Shown one piece after another: positions 27,191 through 34,786 of a stretch of 64,000 nucleotides of DNA; positions within the stretch are counted from its first letter, which is position 1; the number at the start of each line of letters is the position of its first letter. The stretch comes from an uncultured Cohaesibacter sp. (lineage in GTDB: Bacteria > Pseudomonadota > Alphaproteobacteria > Rhizobiales > Cohaesibacteraceae), in the NCBI RefSeq assembly GCF_963662805.1, contig NZ_OY759867.1, positions 372,001 through 436,000 on the forward strand, in the 5' to 3' direction. A model generated the notes under the pieces. The model did no database searches. It worked only from the letters and a program-made list of their open reading frames with translations, and had not been told where the DNA came from. Position numbers and translations under genes: made by a program.

Positions 27191-27913
27191 TCAGCGGTAG
27201 TGCTGCTCGCCCCTGGACACTCGCTCGATTTCGGCGCGCACGAGCCGTTCCACCATCACGGGTAGATTCTGATCGAGCCATGCCTTGAGCATGGGACGCA
27301 GCATATCCTCGACAACATTTTCCATGGTTCTGGTGTTGTTGGACAGGATCGTATGCGTGAGATCGCCAAAGGCGCTGTGGACGGCCTTCGAGGTGTTGTC
27401 GGAAACCAGAGGTGCACCACGCTCGACCGAAGGCAACGGGCCATCCGGTGTCGGAGACGTGTCGAACGCCGACTTCAGCATTTCGGGAACCTTGGTTTCG
27501 AGCGTTTCCTGAACGACCTGTTCAAATGTCGGTGCCGATGCTTCTTCTTCGGCCTCAGGCTCTTCGTCTTCGTTGGCAAAGACGAGGTCTTCTTCCTGTG
27601 GCTCTACGAGATCGGTTTCCTGCCATTCGGATTGAAGCTCGAGGACATCGTCGCCTTCTTCCTCTTCAGCTTCCATCTCTGCCATGGCGGCTGCCATGTC
27701 ATCTTCTTCTTCAGCAGGAGCCGGACTGTCAAAAAGAGCGTCGAGGTCTTCTTGGCTCAGCATGTTTGCTTCGCCTGCGTCCTCTTCCGGTGCAGCCTTT
27801 TCTTCAGGTGCAGAGTCATCGGCTATTGCAGCTTCTTCATCGGAAATGATCCGGCGAATGGAGGCCAGAATCTCTTCCATTGAGGGTTCTTGAGCTGCAC
27901 TTGAATTGGACAT
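27191..27913 (-). CDS. popZ: polar organizing protein PopZ (DUF2497)
   Basis: PopZ forms a matrix at the cell pole of alphaproteobacteria that anchors the chromosome origin and cell-cycle regulators. The 240-residue protein has the conserved N-terminal helix EPSMEEILASIRRIISDEE. A long Glu/Asp/Ala/Pro-rich disordered linker follows (about 30-160). The C-terminal self-assembly helices contain ENVVEDMLRPMLKAWLDQNL and MVERLVRAEIERVSRG. This is the canonical layout, with a linker longer than that of Caulobacter. Position next to valS is common in Rhizobiales. It is probably transcribed on its own. Confidence 0.95.
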   Translation of the reverse strand: MSNSSAAQEPSMEEILASIRRIISDEEAAIADDSAPEEKAAPEEDAGEANMLSQEDLDALFDSPAPAEEEDDMAAAMAEMEAEEEEGDDVLELQSEWQETDLVEPQEEDLVFANEDEEPEAEEEASAPTFEQVVQETLETKVPEMLKSAFDTSPTPDGPLPSVERGAPLVSDNTSKAVHSAFGDLTHTILSNNTRTMENVVEDMLRPMLKAWLDQNLPVMVERLVRAEIERVSRGEQHYR

Positions 27914-28170
27914 GGCCTCACCCGAAACTACCGACTACAGGTCTCAGCGCAATCATAGTCCGCCGCGGATATGATTCGCTCGTTCTATAACTATAGGCGC
28001 TTTGCGAATTTGTTGAAATGCGTTCCGTAAAAAAGCAGTAAAGGTGTGTGGAGGGAAGTGCGATTGTGTTAATTTCCCCGCTATCCATCAAGGAAATAAA
28101 GGGAAATTCGCTTTTGTCCCACCTTTGTCCTGCCCGCCTGACGCGGGATTCTGCTGTGGATGGAAAGCAC

Positions 28171-28198
28171 AAAGGCCGGACTTGCTGGTCCGGCCTTT
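28171..28198 (-). terminator. probable terminator of tolC
   Basis: An 11-bp perfect stem with a 6-nt loop (28171-28181 and 28188-28198) lies 25 bp past the tolC stop. The U-run after the stem is short on both strands, so ending may be partial or bidirectional. Confidence 0.75.
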
Positions 28199-28222
28199 GA
28201 GAAATCCTATCGACGGGTCTTG

Positions 28223-29674
28223 TTAGCGACCGTCAGGTGTCCGCAGGCCGATCCATTTGTCACGAACTGCCTGGTAATGTTCCTTCGGATTGTAGAGGCT
28301 GACGCGCAGTTTCAGGTTTTCCGCGCTCAATGAGCCGACTGACGATGCGACAGCGAAGGAAGCAACGATGCGGTCATGCTGAACCTGAACAAGCGAGATG
28401 CGGGCATCGATCAATTCTGCCTGAGAATCGAGAACATCTAGCAACGTCCGCTGACCGACTTTCTGTTCCTCGATCACGCCACGGGTTGCGAGGCGAGAGG
28501 CCGTAACAGTAGCCTGCGCTGCGGTGATCTGCGGGATCGCGGCATTCAGAACGGACCAGGCAGAGACGATGTTTGCACGGACCTGATCGCGGGCAAGATC
28601 AAGCTGAATCCTAGTCTGACCGAGTGTCTCCTTGGCTTCACGAACCGCCGAGTGGTTGGCACCGCCAGAGAAAATCGGAATGCTGACCGCTCCAGTGATT
28701 GAGGCGGAGTTAGTTGCCCCGTGAGTGTTGGAACTGCTGATGTTGTTGCTCCAGCTGCGATCAGCGCTGCCCGTAACAGAAACCGTGGGCAGCAAAGCTC
28801 CTTCGGCAATTTTTACGCTCAACTGTGCCGCGTCCAAATTATGCTGTGCTGCGACAATTGACGGATGACTGGACAGGCCTTTTGAAAGCGCTGCATTCAG
28901 CGAATTGGGGAATAGGTTGTCCACAGCGTAGCCTGCAACAAGCTTGGAAGGCTTTTTGCCGACGAGCATTTCGTAGTTGGCTTGACTGGTCGTCAGGTTG
29001 GCTTCTGCCACCTTGACCAGAGAGATAGCGCTCGATAGACGAGCTTCGGCCTGACTGACATCGGTGCTGATGGTTTCGCCGACTGCGAAGCGATCACGGG
29101 CAGAGCGTGCCTGTTCCTGAAGGAAGGCTACATTCTGTTTACGCAGTTCGAGGATTGCCTGATTTTGCAAGATGTCCATATAGGCCGTGGCGACGTCGAG
29201 CAGGATTTCCTGTTCGGTCGCCTTGAGGCTTTCTCGGGCTGCCTGAACAGCTGCTTCCGCCTGCTTCACGCCATTCTTGGTTCGGTTGCCGCGATAGAGA
29301 ATTTGCTGCACTTCCAAACCCAAATTGGTGGAATTGGTCTGCGAGTTTCGCGAGGACCCACTTAAATACTCGTAATTTGTCCAACTTCTTGTTGCTGAGC
29401 CACTGCCCGAAATGGTCGGACGATACCCTGAAAGAGCCTGAGGCACACCCTCGTCCGTCGCGCGAAGGCCAGCTCGTGCTGCGTTGAGGGTTGGGTTATT
29501 GGTATAAGCCAGAGAAAGAGCCTCAGTCAGGCTCTCGGCATTGGCGAAACTTGTCATGAGGAGCAGCGCGGAAACGCTGCTAATGGTCACTGTACGTAGG
29601 CCTGCCACACCCAATACTCCCACAGGATTGCGCCCGAAGTCGCACTGTAATCGTGAACGGGCATTCTGTTTCAT
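28223..29674 (-). CDS. tolC: TolC-family outer membrane channel (BepC-like)
   Basis: TolC proteins are outer membrane exit ducts for type I secretion and multidrug pumps. The 483-residue protein has a signal peptide (VTISSVSALLLMTSFANA), then ESLTEALSLAYTNNPTLNAAR. Two repeats each built of long helices and strands follow, with the family motifs LLDVATAYMDILQ and VGQRTLLDVLDSQAELIDAR. The start at 29674 leaves a long n-region and could be further in. No pump genes are adjacent. The Pcm-like gene upstream is the usual neighbour in Rhizobiales. Confidence 0.94.
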   Translation of the reverse strand: MKQNARSRLQCDFGRNPVGVLGVAGLRTVTISSVSALLLMTSFANAESLTEALSLAYTNNPTLNAARAGLRATDEGVPQALSGYRPTISGSGSATRSWTNYEYLSGSSRNSQTNSTNLGLEVQQILYRGNRTKNGVKQAEAAVQAARESLKATEQEILLDVATAYMDILQNQAILELRKQNVAFLQEQARSARDRFAVGETISTDVSQAEARLSSAISLVKVAEANLTTSQANYEMLVGKKPSKLVAGYAVDNLFPNSLNAALSKGLSSHPSIVAAQHNLDAAQLSVKIAEGALLPTVSVTGSADRSWSNNISSSNTHGATNSASITGAVSIPIFSGGANHSAVREAKETLGQTRIQLDLARDQVRANIVSAWSVLNAAIPQITAAQATVTASRLATRGVIEEQKVGQRTLLDVLDSQAELIDARISLVQVQHDRIVASFAVASSVGSLSAENLKLRVSLYNPKEHYQAVRDKWIGLRTPDGR

Positions 29675-29957
29675 TAAAATCTGGAGGGACTTTAGCCGCT
29701 GGGTCGCTAATTTCCTAGAGCCAGAATGTCCGATTCCGTTAAAAAAGTGTTAATGCTGCATTGGCGCAACAGGTTACGTAGTACGTAAGCCAGAAGGTCT
29801 CGCACTATGACTTACCGCAGACTTGTCAGCATTTTCGCAAGGCCAATTGGTTTACGTGGAAACAGGTCATACATGCGGCAAAAACATGTGGAGATCGTGT
29901 TGGAATGGCGAGGCTTTTCGCTCCTGATCTACTTTGGCGCGTTCTGGCCATCTTTGC

Positions 29958-30611
29958 CTATAGTGAAAATTCCGAAGGTTTGCGAAATTCGCTCAGAATC
30001 GGGGCGTTTGTGTCGAATGCCGCAATGCGGGAGAAATGGTTGCCTGTGCGCAAAATTTTGACCGCTTCTGCCCGTCGGTCGGTGCCACTCACTGTGACCA
30101 GTCTTCCGCCGTCTTTGAGCTGCTCGAGAAGGTGCTGGGGGATGTCTTCGACCGTACCTTCGATCAGGATCACATCATAGGGTCCTTCGGATGAAACCCC
30201 TTCGGCAAGATCTCCCGAAATGACTGCCACGTTGTCATAGCCAAGATCGGAAATCGTGTCCTGAGAGCGCTGGACAAGATCCTCGTCATTCTCGACCGCA
30301 ACCACGGTGTTTGCCAGCTGTGAAATGATGGCAGCGGAATAGCCGGAGTTGGACGCGATGACGAGCACAAGATCGTCTTTCGATATGTCGGCAAGCTGCA
30401 GCAGCTTGGCGAGCGGAGATGGCTGCATCATGATCCGGTTTTCGGATATGCGGATATCCGCATCCGAATAGGCAAAGGCCTTGCTGGACGACGGCACGAA
30501 CAGTTCGCGCGGCACGGAGAGGAAAGCATCCAGAACGTTGTAGGCAGTGACGTCGGTCGTGCGGATCTGGGTATCAACCATTTGACGCCGCGCATGAGTG
30601 GTCTCGACCAT
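29958..30611 (-). CDS. protein-L-isoaspartate O-methyltransferase-family protein
   Basis: This 217-residue protein has the PCMT layout: MVDTQIRTTDVTAYNVLDAFLSVPRELFV at the start, the MMQPSPLAKLLQ substrate loop, a SAM motif region, and YDVILIEGTVEDIP. Pcm repairs isoaspartate in aged proteins. The glycine-rich SAM motif I, usually close to VLDVGTGSGYSAA, reads LVLVIASNSGYSAAII here, so two of the expected residues (the Asp and the first Gly) are missing. It may be a non-repair paralogue or bind SAM differently. The gene lies upstream of tolC on the same strand, as in many relatives. Confidence 0.85.
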   Translation of the reverse strand: MVETTHARRQMVDTQIRTTDVTAYNVLDAFLSVPRELFVPSSSKAFAYSDADIRISENRIMMQPSPLAKLLQLADISKDDLVLVIASNSGYSAAIISQLANTVVAVENDEDLVQRSQDTISDLGYDNVAVISGDLAEGVSSEGPYDVILIEGTVEDIPQHLLEQLKDGGRLVTVSGTDRRAEAVKILRTGNHFSRIAAFDTNAPILSEFRKPSEFSL

Positions 30612-30864
30612 GTTCGCTCTCCCCGTTGTTCAGTGAAGGGCCGCAGAAGTGGGTTTGGTTTTACGAAAACTCCGGCATCCTCTCTAATGTCATTATCGCC
30701 GCACCCTGCTGGTTGCAAGGATTGAGTTTGGGAAATTGGTCGATGTCTCCCCCCCTGCCCGTGACAGTTTTCTGTCGATGTTCATAAAAAATACAAAATA
30801 CGGTGGAAATTGACTTGAGTAGCCAGAAGGCTTTTGCTATTGACCTCGCACCACTCACTCGGAT

Positions 30865-30938
30865 GGCTCGATGGCGGAGTGGTGACGCAGCGGATTGCAA
30901 ATCCGTGTACGCCGGTTCGATTCCGGCTCGAGCCTCCA
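30865..30938 (+). tRNA. tRNA-Cys (GCA)
   Basis: The 74-nt sequence folds into a full cloverleaf: acceptor GGCTCGA/TCGAGCC, anticodon loop TTGCAAA with anticodon GCA, T-loop GGTTCGATTCC, and encoded CCA at 30936-30938. Confidence 0.97.
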
Positions 30939-31104
30939 ACTCCCTCTCCCGACAATTGTTTCAAGCGAAGATTCCCTTTCGGGGGCGCTCGTCAGGCCGT
31001 TTTCATGGTCCATGGAATCGCGCGCCGAGGCGTCGCTCCGTTCTCGGAGAGAAATCTTAACTTGCTGGCCTCACTTGAGGGCCATTACGGGGTGGCAGTC
31101 AGCT

Positions 31105-31728
31105 CTACAAGCTGCCTCGGGCCGGGCTTCGGCTGAACAGGAGAAGGATCCCGAATGCAATCATGCCTCCACCTGAGACACGCTGGAACCAATGCAGGCG
31201 TGACGACATGTAGACAGCCGCGAAACGCCCTACCGTTGCATAAATTAGAATCGCCAAGGCTTCGAGACCGATGAAAATCGATCCCAGTGTCGCATAGCTT
31301 TGCCAATAGGCCGATGTGTCGAGAAATTGCGGGAAGAAGGCTGCAAAGATCAGGATGGCTTTGGGATTCCCCACTGCCACGATCCCTTCGCGTCGGAAGG
31401 CCTGGCGGAAGCTCAGCGTCTTGTGTTCCACATCCATGCTGCTCATGAGCTTTGCGGTTCGCAGCAATTTCACGCCAAGCCAGACGAGATAAAAGGCACC
31501 GATGATCTTGATGGCGGTGAACAGCAGTGCGGACGTCGACAGCAGCATACCCAGACCAAGGGCGCTGGCGGCGATCATCGGAGCAAAGACAGCCAGTCTT
31601 GCCGTTGCTGCACCAAATGCAAAACCGACGCCTTTTTGAGCTCCGTGGGTGAGTGCAAGAAGATTGTTGGGGCCCAATGCCAGATTCAGTGCGAAGCACG
31701 CAGGAATGAAGAGCATCAATTGGGTCAT
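31105..31728 (-). CDS. LysE/RhtB-family amino acid exporter
   Basis: This 207-residue inner membrane protein has six hydrophobic segments. The family signature NLALGPNNLLALTHGAQKG in the first loop and the GNPKAILIFAAFFPQFLD motif in the middle identify LysE/RhtB transporters, which export amino acids or related small molecules. The substrate is unknown. It follows the DUF1353 gene on the same strand after about 30 bp. Confidence 0.9.
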   Translation of the reverse strand: MTQLMLFIPACFALNLALGPNNLLALTHGAQKGVGFAFGAATARLAVFAPMIAASALGLGMLLSTSALLFTAIKIIGAFYLVWLGVKLLRTAKLMSSMDVEHKTLSFRQAFRREGIVAVGNPKAILIFAAFFPQFLDTSAYWQSYATLGSIFIGLEALAILIYATVGRFAAVYMSSRLHWFQRVSGGGMIAFGILLLFSRSPARGSL

Positions 31729-31757
31729 GGGGTGGCTTTCGAAACAGGGGTTTCTTG

Positions 31758-32528
31758 CTACAAAGGATAGCGAGAAGGCACTCCCTTCTTTCCGGTTGGG
31801 TTTTGGGTATCGGAAAGAAGCTCTTTTTCATGTCGATGCATCCAGGCTTCAATCTCCGGACGTGTCGGCTTCTCGGTCTTTATGAAATCGATACACAGCT
31901 CCATGAGGTCCCGCAAGCGTGATTCCGGAAGGCCTTGCAGAACACGGTCCGGATCATCCCACCTCGGGCCGCCAAGATAGACTGCGGCAAACATCACCTT
32001 TGCCTTTGTTTCTGGTACTCCACTGGAAACGAGACTGTCGTAGAGCATCCTGTGCGTCTCTTCCCATGGTCGAGACCTGAATTGGGTAAGCTGCTCATTG
32101 CCGGTCCCGCAGTAGGCGTCATGAAGGGCTGCTGCAGCGAGGAATTCCAGGCTGCGCGGCTCGCCAATGAGTGGCACGAAGATCTCGGGGATCGAGGCAC
32201 CATCGGTCAGGGTGGCCAGTGGTGCGGTCCATAAGGTGCCGCGAGAATCCCTGAACCGAAGTGGTGTCAGCAGCTTCGAGTATGGATAGGGCTTGTCTGG
32301 CAGCATGACATGGTCGCGTGCGACACGCGCGGGCGCATTCTCGAGATGGCAGCGATTGCCCCGGATCCCGGCACGGCAGCCCTCCCCCGTTTCATTAGAA
32401 ACGAGCGACCACAGGACAACCACCATCAGCAGTGTCGTGGCGGTGATCGCTAAGAACCATGGCCATTTTCTTTGGCCTGTTCGACGCCCCTCCGCAGCCC
32501 AATATCCGTTTGCGGTATTGAATGACAT
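31758..32528 (-). CDS. DUF1353 membrane-anchored protein
   Basis: This 256-residue protein has one membrane segment near the N-terminus (WPWFLAITATTLLMVVVLWSLV) and a soluble domain. The domain has the DUF1353 marks: TDGASIPEIFVPLIGEP, ALHDAYCGTGN and MLYDSLVSSGVP. The DGASIP turn and HDAYC pair are typical and suggest a metal- or substrate-binding site, but no function is established. The family is also found in phages. Its position with one helix suggests a periplasm-facing domain. It lies 77 bp after the YRG-repeat gene. Confidence 0.85.
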   Translation of the reverse strand: MSFNTANGYWAAEGRRTGQRKWPWFLAITATTLLMVVVLWSLVSNETGEGCRAGIRGNRCHLENAPARVARDHVMLPDKPYPYSKLLTPLRFRDSRGTLWTAPLATLTDGASIPEIFVPLIGEPRSLEFLAAAALHDAYCGTGNEQLTQFRSRPWEETHRMLYDSLVSSGVPETKAKVMFAAVYLGGPRWDDPDRVLQGLPESRLRDLMELCIDFIKTEKPTRPEIEAWMHRHEKELLSDTQNPTGKKGVPSRYPL

Positions 32529-32605
32529 TGTTCCATTCCTTTGTTTGACTCGCGGATAAGCTCCCCGCCGAAAGGTCAGGACCGGCGGTGGAGCTCATCA
32601 ACTGT

Positions 32606-32854
32606 TCAGTAGGCCACGCCGCGGTAGCGACAGTGGCCCGGGATTGAGGGGAACGAATAGGTCGGACGCGCGCCAAAGTGGGCAACGCCGCGATAGACCA
32701 GACGGGTTTGTTGGCTCGGCTGCAGCGTGGGCAGATCCGAGAGGGCATAGAGAACGCCACGGTAGCAAAGCCGGGTTGTGTGTCGTTCTGTTGTGTTCTT
32801 TGAGGAGGCTGCCGATGATCGGGAAATCGTAGCAGCCCAGCTTAGGCTGTTCAT
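32606..32854 (-). CDS. 82-residue protein with three YRG motifs (DUF4278-like)
   Basis: The ATG at 32854 has AAGGAG 6-7 bp upstream, a strong site that decides the start. The protein has a Ser/Thr-rich first third and then three spaced copies of a short motif: CYRGVLY, VYRGVAHFG and, at the very end, RYRGVAY. YRG motifs of this kind, often as the last residues, are the mark of the DUF4278 family, whose function is unknown. Three copies in such a short chain are unusual. It lies between the homocysteine methyltransferase and DUF1353 genes on the same strand with gaps of about 78 bp each. Confidence 0.7.
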   Translation of the reverse strand: MNSLSWAATISRSSAASSKNTTERHTTRLCYRGVLYALSDLPTLQPSQQTRLVYRGVAHFGARPTYSFPSIPGHCRYRGVAY

Positions 32855-32932
32855 CAAATTGCTCCTTGATGTGGTTTGTATTCGAGACATGCCGTCTGGC
32901 TGAGGCCGGGCGACATGTCTTGTGGAGGGCTG

Positions 32933-33895
32933 TCAGGCGACGGCCACGGGGATGCAGCAATCGGCCATAGCCTCCACGTGGCGATGATCGGTGCCGCAGC
33001 ATCCGCCAAAGACGCGGAGGTTGGGCAACATGCGCTTGAGCTGGGCATAATCCCGGCCCAATTCCGCCGGGTTGCCAGCATCTAGTTCCTCCGCCTCGTC
33101 GAGTTCGGCGTGACTGAGGCGGGAGGCATTGGCGCGTACGCCCCAAATGCGTTTGAGCCAGTCGGCATCAGCTTCAAGGGCTCTCCGGAAATGGTCCGGA
33201 TGGGCACAATTGACCATGAAGTAGGCCGCAGCCCCTGCGGTCAGCATGTCCGTTTGCTCCAAGGCTTCGCCAAGGGGCGTGCCATCGGGTAAACAGCCGT
33301 CGGTTTCGGTCGTGTAGGACACGACAGAGGGCAAGCCCGCCGCTGCTGCGGCACGGATCACGCCGACGCCCTCATTCACGGTCGTGATGGTGAAGGCGCT
33401 GACCATGTCGGCCTCGGTTTCAGCGAACCATCCGATCTGTTCGGAATGGAAGGCTTCCGCCTCGTCGGCCGTCATGGCGAGATCTGGCTGATAGCCGTCA
33501 CCACGCGGGCCGATGTTACCCGAGATCACAATGGGCGACACGGCATCCGCCTCACGCCTTATGTCGGCCAGCAACGTGATTGCCGCCTTGTTCAGACGTT
33601 CCAGATCAGCCGGGGTGTGGCCCAACTGTTTGCCCCAGTCCCGGCTCGCCCTCCATGTGGGCGATTCCAAGAGATAGCCGGTGCCGTAATCTGCCGCGAT
33701 CGAAAGATGCCGTTCGAAATAGGCACGCAGGACACAGCGTCCCTCGGTCGTGTCGAGCAGTGGGTAGGAGGCAAAGAGCGGCAGTTCCAGGCCTTCAAGG
33801 AAAATGAGTGTCGTTTCGAGTCCGGAATCCGTCAGAAGGGACATCGCATCGTTCTGAGGCAGTCTGTTTCGGTACAATGCTCTCATTACGGCCAC
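32933..33895 (-). CDS. homocysteine S-methyltransferase-family protein
   Basis: This 320-residue TIM-barrel enzyme transfers a methyl group to homocysteine to give methionine, typically from S-methylmethionine or betaine. The start is LTDSGLETTLIFLEGLELP. The zinc-binding cysteines lie in FMVNCAHPDHF and GGCCGTDHRHVEAMA, and the substrate loop is SGNIGPRGDGY. An internal ATG 3 codons in is an equally likely start. It heads a loose minus-strand group with the YRG, DUF1353 and LysE genes. The methyl donor cannot be told from the sequence. Confidence 0.92.
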   Translation of the reverse strand: MAVMRALYRNRLPQNDAMSLLTDSGLETTLIFLEGLELPLFASYPLLDTTEGRCVLRAYFERHLSIAADYGTGYLLESPTWRASRDWGKQLGHTPADLERLNKAAITLLADIRREADAVSPIVISGNIGPRGDGYQPDLAMTADEAEAFHSEQIGWFAETEADMVSAFTITTVNEGVGVIRAAAAAGLPSVVSYTTETDGCLPDGTPLGEALEQTDMLTAGAAAYFMVNCAHPDHFRRALEADADWLKRIWGVRANASRLSHAELDEAEELDAGNPAELGRDYAQLKRMLPNLRVFGGCCGTDHRHVEAMADCCIPVAVA

Positions 33896-34225
33896 CCATG
33901 AATGCGTTTGAGTGCCCGGGACATAAGCCGGTCAGTGCTACTGATTTCAGGAAGGCCGATGTCGCGGCAAAGATGCGCGCTGATTGGCTCGTGAGTGAAG
34001 TTCCGGTTCGGGAACAGGGTTGAACAGAATTGCATTGGTCGTCTCTCTCGTGTTGTTGACGACCCCTGTTTCCACTATGCTCGTACCATTCCGCGTCTCT
34101 GGAAGCGTTACAGATGCGTTAAATCGGACAGCGACGATGCCTGCGCTGTTTACAGCTTCTCAGGCTCGTGAGACCAGTAGCCCGCAAACCGATATGCTGT
34201 ACTTTCAGATTGTGGAGAATTTGCC
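33896..34225. other. gene-free stretch between divergent genes
   Basis: These 330 bases separate the homocysteine methyltransferase from the GNAT gene and probably hold both promoters. A 69-codon frame at 34020-34229 starts with TTG and overlaps the GNAT start by 4 bp. It has no clear ribosome-binding site, so I do not call it. Confidence 0.5.
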
Positions 34226-34774
34226 ATGACACGCGAAATGGTCGACAGGAGTGTTGGTGAGATAAGCATCCGGCATGTGCGTGCTGGTGATCTCGATGCC
34301 GTCGCGGAAATATTCAATTCCGAGCATGTGAACCTCGGGACGCAGAGACTGCCCTACCATGCGGACAGCGATATTGCCGCTCGGATCGCCGATGATCCCG
34401 CAAAGGTGAAACTGGTCGCCGAGATTGGTGGCGAGATTGCCGGATATGGGGAACTGGAGACCTGGCCACACAAGCCCCGCCTCTGCCATGGTGGCGAGAT
34501 CGACATGGTTGCCACCCATCCCGGTTTTCGTGGTCGTGGCGTCGGACGGGCCCTTATGGGCTCGATGGTGGACCTTGCCGACCGTTGGCTGCAGCTGACG
34601 CGGCTTCAGCTCTATGTCTGGAGCGGCAATGACAGTGCTGTTCGCCTTTACGAAAGCTTCGGGTTTGAGGTTGAGGGGCGGCTCCGTCACTTCGTTTTCG
34701 TTGATGGCGACTATCGGGATGCCCTGATCATGGCGCGTCTTGCCGGGCATGGTCGCAAACGACCCGATCTCTGA
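34226..34774 (+). CDS. GNAT-family N-acetyltransferase
   Basis: This 182-residue GNAT-fold enzyme uses acetyl-CoA. The acetyl-CoA loop is MVATHPGFRGRGVGRALMGSM, followed by LYVWSGNDSAVRLYESFGFEVEGRLR, the motif B region. The C-terminal FVFVDGDYRDALIMARL resembles RimJ/PhnO-like acetyltransferases that act on small molecules. The substrate is unknown. It lies 12 bp before the SARP-like regulator on the same strand and may be co-transcribed. Confidence 0.92.
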   Translation: MTREMVDRSVGEISIRHVRAGDLDAVAEIFNSEHVNLGTQRLPYHADSDIAARIADDPAKVKLVAEIGGEIAGYGELETWPHKPRLCHGGEIDMVATHPGFRGRGVGRALMGSMVDLADRWLQLTRLQLYVWSGNDSAVRLYESFGFEVEGRLRHFVFVDGDYRDALIMARLAGHGRKRPDL

Positions 34775-34786
34775 CAGGCTGGATCG

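Noticed and set aside
27353..27883. Cys/Phe-rich plus-strand frame opposite popZ
   Set aside because: Its composition comes from reading the acidic popZ linker in reverse. No real protein features are present.
34020..34229. 69-codon frame that overlaps the GNAT start by 4 bp
   Set aside because: It starts with TTG, lacks a clear ribosome-binding site and has no recognisable sequence. The overlap may be chance.
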